Shown here: positions 1-9,478 of the stretch, one piece after another | Numbering within the stretch: the stretch's first letter is position 1 | Layout: each line of letters starts with the position of its first letter | From: Holophagales bacterium | GTDB lineage: Bacteria; Acidobacteriota; Thermoanaerobaculia; UBA5066 | Direction: 5' to 3' | Length of the DNA stretch: 64,000 bases | NCBI GenBank assembly: GCA_016716705.1 | Contig: JADJVF010000037.1 | Coordinates: 1-64,000, forward strand | The notes under the pieces: model-generated | The model's database searches: none | The model's input: only the letters and a program-made list of their open reading frames with translations | What the model was told of the DNA's origin: nothing | Made by a program: the position numbers and the translations under genes

Positions 1-479
1 TTGGCGAGTCCGAAGTCCGCGAGGACGATCCGGGCTGCTCTCTGGGTCGAAAAAGGGACGTTCACCGACTTGATGTCGCGGTGGATGATTCCGCGGGCGT
101 GGGCCGGGCAACCAGGCCGAGGCGAGGGCGTCGACCCACTCGCAGACCGTTTCCGGCGAAGGCGGCGGCCCCGGACTTCAGGCGAGAAGCGAGAGTGCGG
201 TCCGCGACAGGGCATTTGCACGTAGGCGACGCTGTTCTCGACGCCGAAACCGTAGATCTGGAGGATGTTCTGGCGCTCCAGTTGCGCTGCCGTTTTCGCC
301 TCACGACGGAATCGCGCGTCGAACTCGGGAAGGCTTCGAGATCGTCTCCTTGACGACCTTGATCGCGACCTGCCGTTCGAGCGTGACGTCGACCGCCCCC
401 CCAGATCCCGGTTACGCCCCTCGCCCAGCTTCCGGACGAGGCGGCAGTTCCCCAGTCGGGTCCCTTCGGAGAGAGGCAT
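1..479 (-). pseudogene. Ser/Thr protein kinase, 5' part, frameshifted and cut by the window edge
   Basis: Read on the minus strand from an ATG at 479 (MPLSEGTRLGN...), this is a Hanks-type Ser/Thr kinase. Visible pieces are LVRKLGEG (glycine-rich loop), VAIKVV with the ATP-anchoring Lys, FRREAKTAAQLE (helix C region), a hinge-like ENSVAYVQM, the catalytic loop HRDIKSVN and the Mg-binding DFGLA at the very edge. These pieces lie in different frames: at least one shift falls near 390-420, one near 325 and one near 110. The rest of the gene is outside the window. It follows the FHA remnant on the same strand, a common pairing for phosphothreonine signalling. It could be a decayed gene or an indel-rich contig end; shifts elsewhere in the window favour the second. 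Confidence 0.7.
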
Positions 480-1047
480 GTCGGCGGCTCGATCTTCCTC
501 GGTTCGGCCTGCCGATGTTAGACGAGGACCGGTGGAATCGCCGACGAGGTCAATCTTTAGGCCGACGGTCGCCCGCCAGCCTCCCATGGCGATCTCGGTC
601 GCCGGGAGAGGCGCGCTTTCGTCACGACCGCGCCGTTCGCCAACGTCGAGTTACTAAGTATTTCACGTCCGACCCAGAAGGTCCTCCTTCGCGCACGATC
701 CGCGCGGTGCTGGCGAGACCCCGGAAGTCGGGCAATGACGTCGTTCTCGCGCGCCGTGCCGATCGTCAGGACCGCGCTATCGAGAAGGTAGATCTCGCCC
801 AGGTTGTCGAGGAGATGCGGCCGGCTGCGCCGCGCGGAGAAGCTCCCGGCGCTGCAGCCTTCGAGGAAAAGAGGCCATGCGGGTAAGGATACGCGGACCC
901 GGACCGTCCTGCACGCGCGCGGGTCAGGGAGACGCCCCCCGGGCGGCAGGAGCAGGACCGCCAGGAGACCCCCTCCGATGGCGACCACCGTTCCGAGGGG
1001 CGGCGTCCCGCTGCTTCCGCCACGCTTTCGCTTCCTTCTCGGGCGCC
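480..1047 (-). pseudogene. FHA-domain protein with one membrane helix, frameshifted
   Basis: Directly after the stop of the propeller gene, one minus-strand frame reads a basic patch (RKRKRGG), a hydrophobic helix (GTVVAIGGGLLAVLLLPPGG) and then an FHA-like domain with LDNLGEIYLLDSAVLTIG, ARENDVIARLPG, SRQH and NSTLANGAVV. FHA domains bind phosphothreonine, and the helix would tether the protein to the inner membrane. The frame changes inside the domain between SRQH and FWVGREI, and the downstream frame runs without a stop into the start of the kinase, so the two may be one FHA-kinase gene or two genes whose boundary is obscured by indels. No convincing start codon with a ribosome site was found. 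Confidence 0.55.
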
Positions 1048-3619
1048 CTACTCCGCCCTTACGAAGACCGGGTCCGTCGACGCGTTGTCGATCACCGTCA
1101 CGTAGGCGTCGAAGGGCTCGAACCCGTCCGTCCGTTCGATCGTGGCGGTGAAACCCTCCCCAGTCGTACCGAGGAAGTCCGACAACACCTTCGTCCACTG
1201 GTGAAGCTGCCCCGGCCCGAGCGTCTTCTCCAGTGGCGTCCCGACGACGCGCCCGCTTCCGTCCCGCACCGTCGCGCGCACGGTGATCTTCGCGGCCGGA
1301 TCCGAGCCCGTCGCTCCGGCGTGGACCACGGCCAGGTTCGTCCGGAAGCGATCGTTCTGCACGAGCCCGACGATCCGCTTCGTCCGCCTGGCCCGCTCGA
1401 CGAACGGGTCGATCGCCGTGAAGCCGAGGCCCGTCCCGTTCGTCGCGGTCGTCCTCACGGAGGCGAATCCCCCCGCGTAGTCCCGGAACGCGATTCTCAC
1501 CGGACCGAAGTCGTCCGCGGCAACCGCGCCCGGCGAGATCGACCGGAAGTGGTCGACGGCGTTGGGCCACAGGACGCCGAGCCCCGTTCCCAGGCTCAGA
1601 GTCTCGGAGACGGTGTTCCCCGATTTCGACGACGTGAAGGTCACGTCGGCCACGGCCGGCCCCCCGGTCGTGTTCGTCAGGGCGCATTCCGAGGTGAAGC
1701 GCGTACCGATACCGCCGGCGTCCGTTATCACGGGCAGCGTCAGGTTCGAGGCCCGATCCGCCGGCAGGGCGCGGACGAAGGCCGCGTCCTGGTTCGCTTC
1801 CGAGATGACCGTGGCGTAGGCGTCGTAGGCCGTCGCGTCCACCGAGAACGGGATGAAAAGGACTGAGAACGTCTCGCCAACTGCGCCCGGAAACCCCTTC
1901 AGGGGAACGTCGAGCTGGCGCCACTGCCCCGGCGGTACCTGTAGAGCCGCCCCGCCGACCCGCACGCCGGTCGTGTCGTCGAAGAAATCGGCCGAGATGT
2001 CGAGCGTCGAGCAGCCCCCCTCGAGGCCGCAGAGATTCGCGACCGCCACGTTCGTCCGAAATGCCGAAGTGTTCTTCAGGCCGTTCAGCGCCTTGCGGAA
2101 GACCCTCACCTCCCGGGATGCGTCGAGCGAAGTGAAGCCGAGCCCTGTCGTAGAGGCGTCGGGGAAGCGGGTGAAGACCCGGGCCGAGAGGCTCCCCGAG
2201 CCGTTCCGGAACGCGGCTTCCAGAGTCCCCGCGACCGTCTCGCCCCGAGGGAGCGCGGCGCCTCCGAGGTCGCGGAACGCCTGGACGACGTTCGGGAAGA
2301 CACGCGTCGCTCCAGCGGACAGATCGATCGGGAGGGTGTAGGTCCCGTTCGCCGTCGTGAGGGTCAGGACGACGTTGGGGTCCGCGTCGAGATTGGCGAC
2401 GGTGACCTCCGTGAAGAAGTTCCTCGTCGGGTCGTCGGGCCGGACCTCGACGGAGACGGGGAGGACCTGGCGCGTCACGAACGGCGCTCCGGCCACGAGC
2501 GGCTCCCAGAGTTCGACCGCGCCCGTCGCGACGAGAGTGTTCCCTCCCCCCGACCAGAGGACCGAGCGATACGTCTCTCCGCTCGTCGTGAAGAGCGAGC
2601 GGCCGCCGTCGCCGGGGGCGTAGACCGTGCGAACGGACGACGACGCCGTCGTGTCGGTGCGCACCGGCGTCACCGGCACGGCCGGAGCCGCGATGGTCGT
2701 TCCCGAGCCCAGCCTCGGCAGGGATCGCCGACAGTGTCGTCGTTGTCCCGTCCGTCCTCTCGGTGGCGGTACTGACGAGAACGTGCGGGCCGTACGACGC
2801 CGCGAGCAGGACGGTCCCGGCGGAGGCACCCACTCCCGCCCAGTTCGAGACCGCGCGGACTTCGGGGAACTCGGTCCTCTCGCCCGACGCGGGGCGGAAG
2901 CGGACGAGCCGGTCCCTGGCCCCGTCGACGCCCCAGAGCTCCGTTCCCGTCTCGTCGACGCTCAGGAGGGTACCGGGCGATGAGCCGTTCCCCCAGTTCG
3001 TGAGGGCGCCCGCGGGCGTCATCGAGAGCAGGACGCCGGCCTCGGTCACGAGCCAGAGGCGCCGCGCCGCATCGTAACGGCCGGCGGCCTCGACGACCCC
3101 CGGGAGCGTCCACGTCGTCAGCGTCCCCCCCGCAAGCCGCGCTACGAGGTCGCGACCGACCAGCCAGGCCGATCCGTCCTGCGGGTCGAGGCGAAGGGAT
3201 CTCGCGAAGAACGGGATCTCCGTCCGCGCGACCGTTCCCGCCACCGGATCGAGAACGTAGACGAGCGTCCTCTGCTCCGTGGTCAGGGGAACGAGGACGT
3301 GGACTCGCCCCGTCTCGGCGTGGCGCCGGACGGCGACCGGGAAGAACGAACGGGCCGTCGAGTCGAGTCCCCACGTCGTGAGGGCGCCCGACGGCGTGAG
3401 GCGCTGAAGGCGGGGCTTCCAGCCTCCGGTCGGGTCGTCGTATTCGGCCGCAGGGAACCAGAAGGCCCCGTCCGCGCCCGCCTCGCGGTCGCCCGTCGCC
3501 CCCTCGACCCCCGATACCGAGTAGAGAGTCACGCGATAGGCCTTTCCCGCCGCGAGAGCGGGAACCGGGAACAGGACCAAGACCGCCGCCGCGACGGCAG
3601 CCACGAGAGCGTTCTTCAT
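1048..3619 (-). CDS. Secreted Vgb-like beta-propeller protein, one frameshift near 2,710
   Basis: The ATG at 3619 follows a GGAGG site and opens a clear signal peptide (MKNALVAAVAAAVLVLFPVPALA). The N-terminal 300 residues carry repeats ending in LTTWGL, LTTWTL and LTNWGN, each after a Pro-x-Gly or Gly turn, like the blades of streptogramin-lyase (Vgb/NHL) propellers. Near 2,700-2,720 the frame shifts by one base; the second frame continues for about 550 residues of beta-rich, Thr/Val/Ala-rich sequence to the stop at 1048, with phrases such as LPVITDAGGIGTRF and VYVTVI-like strands that suggest Ig-like or adhesive modules. The two parts make sense as one exported protein of about 857 residues. 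No catalytic motif was recognised, so function is unknown. Confidence 0.6.
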
Positions 3620-3688
3620 GGGGGCCTCCGCCGGAGAAAATATCCGATTCGTTGACAGTCGGCGAGCCCGGAACGACGATTCCGTCCT

Positions 3689-4609
3689 ATGAACGTCGCC
3701 GACCGATCGCGCCGGATCCTCGTCCCGATCCTTCTCGTCGCACTGGCCCCGTTGGCCCTCGACGGGTGTGTTTCCGTCGGCCTTGCCCGCTCCGTGCGCG
3801 ACGGGGGCGCGTCCCGCACGGGAGAAATCGGCGTTGCGATCTACAAGACGACGGGAGACCGCGACTCGAAGACACCGGTCAGCCACCCCGTCCTGGCCGA
3901 GCTGACCCGGATCGAGAACGGGGTCCGGACGACGGTGGCACGCTCGATGTCCTCGTCCTGGGAACTCCGCGACCTCCCTCCCGGCCGCTACGTGCTCAGG
4001 ACCTCCAAGAAGATCGACGGGAACGGCAACGTGGTGCCCTTGAAAGGTCCAGTCGAGAAGGAGTTCGCCCTCCAGGCCGGCGAGCGCGTAGAGGCGAGCG
4101 TCGTCCTCGAGAAGGTCCCCGTCTTCTGGATCGTCCTCGCGGCCATCACGGTCGTTTTTCTCGTGATCCTCGCGATCGACGCCGCGGGCGACGGACGGCT
4201 CCCGCTTCCTCCTCCCCCGCCGCTGCCACCGTTCTTCGTCGGGGTCGCCCTCGAGATCCCGCTCGGGGGCACTTCCGGCCCGCACGCCGTCGAACCCGGC
4301 GTGGCGGACGTCTTCCCCGCCCCGGGCTCCGTCGTCGCGGCGCGCCGGGTCGCGGTGAGCTTCTTCGTCACGGTTCCGCTCGACGAGGGCTCGGTGGAAG
4401 ACGGTGCAATCCTCGCCGTCGGATCGCTCTCCGGGGAGATACCGGGAACGGTCGAGTGGATGGAGGAAGAACACCTCCTCCGTTTCCTGCCGTCCAGGGA
4501 CTTTCGCCCGGGAGAGGACATCACCGTGACGCTCGACCTCGCGAAGGTCGAGTCGGCGGCAGGACGAAGCGGCAATGGCCGCGCGTCCACGACGTTCCGG
4601 GTTCCCTGA
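3689..4609 (+). CDS. Putative lipoprotein with membrane helix and C-terminal Ig-like domain
   Basis: A 306-residue protein divergent from the propeller gene (69 bases between starts). The N terminus has a lipoprotein signal with lipobox-like ALDGC, so it should be exported and lipidated. Residues about 40-145 form a small beta domain (LRDLPPGRYVLRTSKK reads like a carboxypeptidase-regulatory fold). A hydrophobic helix (FWIVLAAITVVFLVILAI, about 148-166) and a proline run (LPLPPPPPLPPFF) follow. The last 100 residues resemble a Big_5-type Ig-like domain (VFPAPGSVVAARRVAVSFFVTVPLDEG). I do not recognise a specific family. The stop is three bases from the stop of the convergent membrane gene. 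Confidence 0.6.
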   Translation: MNVADRSRRILVPILLVALAPLALDGCVSVGLARSVRDGGASRTGEIGVAIYKTTGDRDSKTPVSHPVLAELTRIENGVRTTVARSMSSSWELRDLPPGRYVLRTSKKIDGNGNVVPLKGPVEKEFALQAGERVEASVVLEKVPVFWIVLAAITVVFLVILAIDAAGDGRLPLPPPPPLPPFFVGVALEIPLGGTSGPHAVEPGVADVFPAPGSVVAARRVAVSFFVTVPLDEGSVEDGAILAVGSLSGEIPGTVEWMEEEHLLRFLPSRDFRPGEDITVTLDLAKVESAAGRSGNGRASTTFRVP

Positions 4610-4612
4610 CGG

Positions 4613-5170
4613 TCAGGACGCCCCGCCGCCCGCCGCGCGCCGGGGCGTTTCGTCGTCGGCTCGTGGCTCCGCGACTGCTTGAAGAGGCCTTCGTCGCGCC
4701 GCCGTGAGGAGGAACGACGCGAGGAGGCCGAGCATCAGGCCAAGGAACGCCTGCGAGGCGAGAAACGCCGCAGGCTTGAGGATCGCGAACCCGGGATGGA
4801 GGAACCTGACGAGCCAGCCCGACGCCTCCGACAGGAACGTCGCCGCGAACGTCCCCCCCACGAACGCCGTCTTCAGGCGCCTCGGGCCGGGCACGAAGAC
4901 GTAGAGGTGCGTCAGGACGAGCAGGACCATCGCCATCATGGCGAAGTGCCCGTGCGAGGACTCGACCATGGAGCCGAAGGTCCGTGCGGGCTGGAACGTC
5001 TCGTCGGACCCGCGGTAGTACACGGCGACGCTCGCGGGCGAGAGCCCCATCCTGGAGAAGTACATCCCGAAGTTCGAGACCCAGAGACCGGTGAGGAAGA
5101 CGAACGTCCCCCAGAGAGTCAGCCGGGTGAGGGGATTGTTCTGGAAGCCACCCTGTTCCATGTACTTCAT
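4613..5170 (-). CDS. Four-helix membrane protein of the flavinylation operon, possible b-type cytochrome
   Basis: A 185-residue protein with four predicted membrane segments (about 18-38, 75-93, 102-122 and 136-158). Histidines sit where heme ligands could be: H73, H75 and H88 at and within helix 2 (SSHGHFAMMAMVLLVLTHLY) and H125 between helices 3 and 4. It is the last gene of the ApbE/porin/FMN-binding operon, seven bases after the FMN-binding gene. By analogy with extracytosolic flavoprotein systems, which usually include a membrane electron carrier, it may pass electrons between the quinone pool and the flavinylated partner. That role and heme binding are inference; no named family was recognised. 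Confidence 0.65.
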   Translation of the reverse strand: MKYMEQGGFQNNPLTRLTLWGTFVFLTGLWVSNFGMYFSRMGLSPASVAVYYRGSDETFQPARTFGSMVESSHGHFAMMAMVLLVLTHLYVFVPGPRRLKTAFVGGTFAATFLSEASGWLVRFLHPGFAILKPAAFLASQAFLGLMLGLLASFLLTAARRRPLQAVAEPRADDETPRRAAGGGAS

Positions 5171-5177
5171 CGTTTTC

Positions 5178-5747
5178 TCACTTTCCCTGCGGGGCCGGAT
5201 CGCCCAGCAGTGAATGGATCGCCAGGACCCGCCGGACCGCCGCGGCGATGGCGCGCGTCGTGAGCGTCGCTCCCGTCACGTGCGCCAGTGCTCGTCCCAC
5301 GAAGAGCCCATCCTCCTGCTTCTTCCCTTCGACCCTCTTCAGCCACCCGCCGCGCGGCAGGTAGTCCTGAGGCTCGCCGAACGCGAGGACGTCGACGCTC
5401 CTCACGCCCTGGTCAGGTGCGACGACGACCATGAGCACCTCGCGTGCCGTCCTCACGATGTGAACGTCGAAATAGGCCGTTCCGAGATGCGCTCCGTCGG
5501 TGCCGAAGGCCGCGTATCGCGTCACGACCGCGGAGTCGACCGGCGCCTGCGCCGTCTTCCGGACCGCCTCGTGCTGCTCCTCCGACAGGAACGACGTGCT
5601 TCGAACGACGCGGGCCGGCGGCGGGAAGGCCCTTGCCAGCGCCTGCTCCTGCGTTTCGAAGACGGCTGCGCCCGCCGCGCCCGGAAGGAGCGCGGCGAGC
5701 GCGAGGAAGGCCCGCGCCCACCGGAACCGGCGGGGGTACGGTCTCAC
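5178..5747 (-). CDS. Secreted FMN-binding domain protein, covalently flavinylated
   Basis: Reading from the GTG at 5747 gives a clean signal peptide (arginine-rich start, then ARAFLALAALLPGAAGA); an ATG at 5780 in the same frame lies inside the porin gene and adds only eleven polar residues. The C-terminal half is an FMN_bind domain: PRGGWLKRVEGKK precedes HVTGATLTTRA (about 157-167), the (S/T)GAT motif in which the Thr receives FMN from ApbE in NqrC, RnfG and related proteins. The adjacent apbE supports this. The protein (189 residues) should act outside the inner membrane as a single-flavin electron carrier. It lies between the porin and the four-helix membrane protein, all apparently in one transcript. 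Confidence 0.85.
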   Translation of the reverse strand: MRPYPRRFRWARAFLALAALLPGAAGAAVFETQEQALARAFPPPARVVRSTSFLSEEQHEAVRKTAQAPVDSAVVTRYAAFGTDGAHLGTAYFDVHIVRTAREVLMVVVAPDQGVRSVDVLAFGEPQDYLPRGGWLKRVEGKKQEDGLFVGRALAHVTGATLTTRAIAAAVRRVLAIHSLLGDPAPQGK

Positions 5748-5754
5748 CCCGGGA

Positions 5755-7089
5755 TCAGAAGAGATATGCGAGAGCGACATTCCACTGAGAAACGCCCGTG
5801 TTCGCGGCGTCCGTGTAGTCCTGCCAGTCGATCTTCAGCGCGAGCTGGGAGATCGGCTTGAAGTCGAGGCCGACCGTCCATGCCTTCCGGTCGTTCGCAC
5901 CGTCCCGGGTCCAGCCGGCCGGAACTTCCTTCTGCGTGTCCGTCCGCTCGTAGCGGACGAACGGCGTCAGGGCCATCGAGGATCCGGGCGCGAGGCGAGA
6001 GAGGATCTCGTAGCCTGCGGAGAGGTAGTACCCCTCCTGCGTCTCGCCGATCGACTTGTTGCCGGTGAGGCCGAGCGACCGATTCAGGAGCGCGACGTCG
6101 TCGACCGTCACCCTCGCGAAGACGCCGCGAAGCCAGAGCCCCCGGAAGCGCCAATCCGCGTGGAGGTCGAACGTCGTCGTCCGCGCCCCGAAGGACTGGC
6201 CCGGGACGGCGAGGTCCTTTCCCGATTCACCCGTGAAGAATGACGCCCCCGCGAGGAGCCCCGGCACGGAGACGAGGTCGACCCGCCCGGTGAAGGCGAG
6301 GCTGTCAGCCGTCGCCTTCGCCCCGTTCTGCCGCCCTCCGCGTATGCCGTTCGCCGCGGTGAACGACGAGGCGTTCAGGCTCTCCGTCAGGTAGAGCTTG
6401 TAGGCGATCGGGCCCGCTTCGCCGAACGCGCCGATGCCGTTCGCCCTCCACGTGGACGGGAGGATCCGGTTCTCCGTGTCGGGACGGCGCGCGCCCAGGT
6501 AGGTCGTCGGCTCGTGCATCTCGTTCACGAAGCCCACCGGCACGAGGACGAGACCTGCGCGGAGATTGACCTCGTCGCGGAGCATCGCGTCGAGGGTCGC
6601 GAACTCGACCGAGACCTCGCCCCCCTCGCCGGTGGAGGCGTGCTCGTACTCGAACTCGGTGTTCAGGACGAAGGTCTTGTCGAACTTCCACCCGATGTAG
6701 ATGACGGCTCGCAGATAGTCCCACTCGTTCGTCTTCCCCGACGTGGAACCGTCCTCGCGAGTCGCGTCGAAGTTCTGGTAGAGCGATTCGCCATAGCCGC
6801 CGATCGAGAGGCCGGAGGCCTTCCCGTAGACCTTCGAGGCGGCGGGGCCGAGGCCCCACTTTCCTGTCGCGCCGGCGGGAGGAGCGGGATCGGAGGCATC
6901 ACCGAGCTTTCGGGCCTCCAGCTCGCGGGCGAGGACCTCGATCCGGCGAGCGAGTTCCTCGTTTGTCGGGGCCGACGCGGACTCAGCCGCCTGCGCCTCT
7001 TTCGGCGGATCGTCGGAGCGGGCGGGGCCCGCGATCGTCGTCACTGCGCACAACGGGAGCGCGAGGAGCGCCCTCCACTTCTGGTTCAT
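5755..7089 (-). CDS. Outer-membrane porin, phosphate-selective porin O/P-like
   Basis: A 444-residue exported protein: signal peptide (MNQKWRALLALPLCAVTTIAGPARS), a short coiled coil (NEELARRIEVLARELEARK), then alternating beta strands to a C-terminal aromatic (VALAYLF), as in outer-membrane barrels. Phrases such as WDYLRAVIYIGWKFDKTFVLNTEFEYEH and LVLVPVGFVNEMHEPTTYLG are typical of the OprO/OprP-like porin family. It sits between apbE and the FMN-binding gene, which suggests that the flavin redox system depends on a substrate or acceptor crossing the outer membrane through this pore. The substrate cannot be read from the sequence. The downstream gene's chosen start begins seven bases after its stop. 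Confidence 0.85.
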   Translation of the reverse strand: MNQKWRALLALPLCAVTTIAGPARSDDPPKEAQAAESASAPTNEELARRIEVLARELEARKLGDASDPAPPAGATGKWGLGPAASKVYGKASGLSIGGYGESLYQNFDATREDGSTSGKTNEWDYLRAVIYIGWKFDKTFVLNTEFEYEHASTGEGGEVSVEFATLDAMLRDEVNLRAGLVLVPVGFVNEMHEPTTYLGARRPDTENRILPSTWRANGIGAFGEAGPIAYKLYLTESLNASSFTAANGIRGGRQNGAKATADSLAFTGRVDLVSVPGLLAGASFFTGESGKDLAVPGQSFGARTTTFDLHADWRFRGLWLRGVFARVTVDDVALLNRSLGLTGNKSIGETQEGYYLSAGYEILSRLAPGSSMALTPFVRYERTDTQKEVPAGWTRDGANDRKAWTVGLDFKPISQLALKIDWQDYTDAANTGVSQWNVALAYLF

Positions 7090-7111
7090 CTTTCTCTCCT
7101 CGGAAGGGAAT

Positions 7112-8198
7112 TCAGGGTCCGTGAATGGCGGCGTCGGCGACGCGAGCCGGCAGCCGGAGCCGCTCGAAAGGACGATCGGTCAGGGTCTCGCACCCGCCGT
7201 CACGGCCGGCCAGCGCGAAGCCGACGATCCCGGCCCGGCGGAGCGGTGAGCCGGGATCGGACCTGCGGTAGGCCTCGGGCCCGTCGACAGCCCACGCCGT
7301 CGAGAGGGCGTCGGCCATCGCGCCGGTCGAAGCGAGAATCGTGACCGACCCGGAAAGTCGAACGAGCTCCCCGGTCCGGGGATCGATGATGTGTCCCGCC
7401 TCCCTCCCGGCGACCATCCGCACGCGTTCGGTGTTCGCTGAGGTGGAGAGAGACGCGTCCCGAACCCGGACGGACAGGACGGAAGCGCCGGGGTTGAACG
7501 GGGAGCCGACGAGCGCCTCTCGGGCCGGAGCGCCGCCCGAAGGCCCGATGACGAGGATCTGGCCGCCGAAGTTCAGGAGCGCGTCTTCGACACCCCGGGC
7601 CCGGAGTGCCGCCGCCGCGCGATCGAGGGCAAATCCCTTGGAAATGCCGTCCAGGTCGAGAGTGACGCCCGCGTCGAGACGCAGAGTGCGGGTCGGAGCG
7701 TCATAGCAGACGCCTTCCGGCCGGGCGAGCGTTGCCGAGCGGATGCGCTCCGCGTCCGACGGCCAGCGCCCCTCGCCGCGGAGGTCATATGAGGTCGTGA
7801 GCGCTCCGACCGCCGGGGAATAGGCCCCTCCGGTCAGCGAGGCGGCACGGAGAGCTTCCCGGACGAGATCGCCCAGTATCTCGGACACGATCACGGCATC
7901 ACCCGCCGCGGTCCGGACGTGGACTTCCGCGAGCTCCGTTCCCGGCCTCCAGAGCGAAGCCGCCGCCTCCACTCTCGATACCTCGGCGAAGGCGGATTCC
8001 GCGAGGTCGTCGGCGTTCTGCGTTCCGGGAGGAAGACGCAACTCGAGAACCGTACCCATGAGCCACCGGGCGCGAACGACCTCCGCTTCAGACGGCGAAG
8101 AGCTTCCCCTCCCTCGCCTCGGACCGGCTCGGCAGGAGGAGGGCAGCCAGGAGCGCAATACTGCCGAGAGGATAGATTCTGCGACCGTGTCTCAACAC
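7112..8198 (-). CDS. apbE: FAD:protein FMN transferase ApbE, N-terminal frameshift
   Basis: ApbE transfers FMN from FAD to Thr/Ser of FMN-binding domain proteins outside the inner membrane. The body from 8,090 to 7,112 has the family's order: MGTVLELRLPPG near the N terminus, SLWRPGTELAEVH, GAYSPAVGALTTSYDL, LDLDGISKGFALDRAAA, LNFGGQILVIGPSGG, SLSTSANTER, HIIDPRTGE and the metal/FAD-binding ILASTGAMADALSTA. An ATG at 8158 gives a Ser/Arg-rich N terminus with no signal peptide. In the neighbouring frame a GTG at 8198 opens LRHGRRIYPLGSIALLAALLLPSRSEA, a good signal peptide that reaches a stop at 8088; a one-base shift near 8,090-8,100 would join it to the catalytic part. The promoter position supports the GTG. 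First gene of the operon. Confidence 0.88.
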
Positions 8199-8204
8199 GG
8201 GGAC

Positions 8205-8233
8205 AAGATACAAAAACGCTGGAAACGTGTCAA
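8205..8233 (-). promoter_or_regulatory. Sigma70-type promoter of the apbE operon
   Basis: On the minus strand TTGACA (8233-8228) and TATCTT (8210-8205) are separated by exactly 17 bases: a perfect -35 and a good -10. The start point expected about seven bases downstream coincides with the GTG at 8198, so the mRNA may be leaderless. Confidence 0.75.
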
Positions 8234-8314
8234 TCACGATCTCGTGTCGACATGATTCTCGTCATGGGCGGCACTCGCACCACTCTTCGCTAGACTCGCG
8301 GCGAGGAGACCTTC

Positions 8315-9478
8315 ATGGCGAAATGGGAGCGCCGGGACGTCGTCGTCAGAACCAACGCGACCGGACACGAGCTGACAGCGCCGGTATTCGTCGCGCGCGG
8401 GCGCCAGGAGCGGCCGCTCGCCTATATCCAGGCGAACGTCCACGGCGGCGAGCTACAGGGCAACGCCGCCATCCTCGCGCTTTTCGAGCTCCTGGAACGA
8501 GAACCGCTTCGCGGTACCGTCATACTCGTCCCCCGCGTCAACCCCGTTTCGGCAAACCAGCAGGTGGGTGACTACGTCGCGGGCGTCTACGACTTCCTGA
8601 CGGGAAACAACTTCAATCGCGGGTACCTCTACCTCACCGGTCCGTCACGCTCGGCGTCGGCGGCCTCGTACGTCGACGTCGACTCCTTCGCGGCCGCCCA
8701 CCAGTCCTCATCTGTCGGGGAGATCCGCGAGGACTTTCGCGAATCGCTCAAGGCCGCGCTCGACGCGATCGAGACGGAGACCCGCGTCTGGGGCGCGGAT
8801 TCCCGCCTGGACTTCTCGCTCGCGATCCAGAGGATGGCGGTCGAGGCGGACCTCGTCCTCGACCTCCACACCGGCGATCGCGCCCCGCGCTACCTCTACG
8901 TTCCGGAGGGGGCCGTGGCCGCCGCGAGAGCCTTCGGCTTTCCGTTCGTCCTCGAGGTGCCGGCTCGTTTCGGCGGCGCGCTCGACGAAGCGTCCTTCGT
9001 GCCGTGGCAGGATCTGTCCGACGCCTTCGACCGTCTCGGCCGCAACGACGTCCCCCGCCTCATCGACGGGTACACGGTCGAGCTCGGCTCGATGAACTCC
9101 TTCTCCCTCGAGGCGGGACAGGCGGACGCTCTCCGTATCGCGTCGGCCCTTCGCCACTACGGCATCCTCGACGGCGAGCCGGAGCCTCCCCCCTCGCGCA
9201 TTACCGCCTGCTCGATCGGCGACTACCGCTCCCTCAACGCCCCGGTCGGCGGACTCGTCGACCTCGCGGTCCAACCCGGCACGCCCGTGAAAGCCGGAGA
9301 CGTCGTCGTCCGCCTCGTCGACCCGTCCCGCTGCAGGACGCTCCCCCCCCGCGCCACAGACGCGATCGTGGAGGTGCGGGCACCCGAGGACGGCGTCGTC
9401 CTCCTGTTTCATGCCTTCTCGTCGGTCCCGAAAGGAGCGCGCCTCTTCTCGATGATGACCAGAACGCGGACGCTCTGA
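8315..9478 (+). CDS. Succinylglutamate desuccinylase/aspartoacylase-family zinc hydrolase
   Basis: A 387-residue member of the AstE/AspA branch of M14-like metallohydrolases, which cleave acyl or amide bonds. Zinc ligands are visible: His and Glu in ANVHGGELQGN (about 44-54) and His in LVLDLHTGD. RVNPVSANQ after the first motif and the C-terminal beta domain (VGGLVDLAVQPGTPVKAGDVV) also fit; the latter resembles the lipoyl-like barrel of this family. There is no signal peptide, so it is probably cytosolic. The ATG follows GCGAGGAG by six bases and a TAGACT hexamer lies about 25 bases upstream. Divergent from the apbE operon. The amino-acid substrate cannot be told from the sequence. Confidence 0.85.
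   Translation: MAKWERRDVVVRTNATGHELTAPVFVARGRQERPLAYIQANVHGGELQGNAAILALFELLEREPLRGTVILVPRVNPVSANQQVGDYVAGVYDFLTGNNFNRGYLYLTGPSRSASAASYVDVDSFAAAHQSSSVGEIREDFRESLKAALDAIETETRVWGADSRLDFSLAIQRMAVEADLVLDLHTGDRAPRYLYVPEGAVAAARAFGFPFVLEVPARFGGALDEASFVPWQDLSDAFDRLGRNDVPRLIDGYTVELGSMNSFSLEAGQADALRIASALRHYGILDGEPEPPPSRITACSIGDYRSLNAPVGGLVDLAVQPGTPVKAGDVVVRLVDPSRCRTLPPRATDAIVEVRAPEDGVVLLFHAFSSVPKGARLFSMMTRTRTL

Noticed and set aside
557..4474. A 1,305-codon open minus-strand frame
   Set aside because: Only its middle part (the propeller N terminus) and its end (FHA remnant) are real; the rest is opposite or out of frame with better genes and is Arg/Gly/Asp-rich, typical of chance frames in GC-rich DNA.
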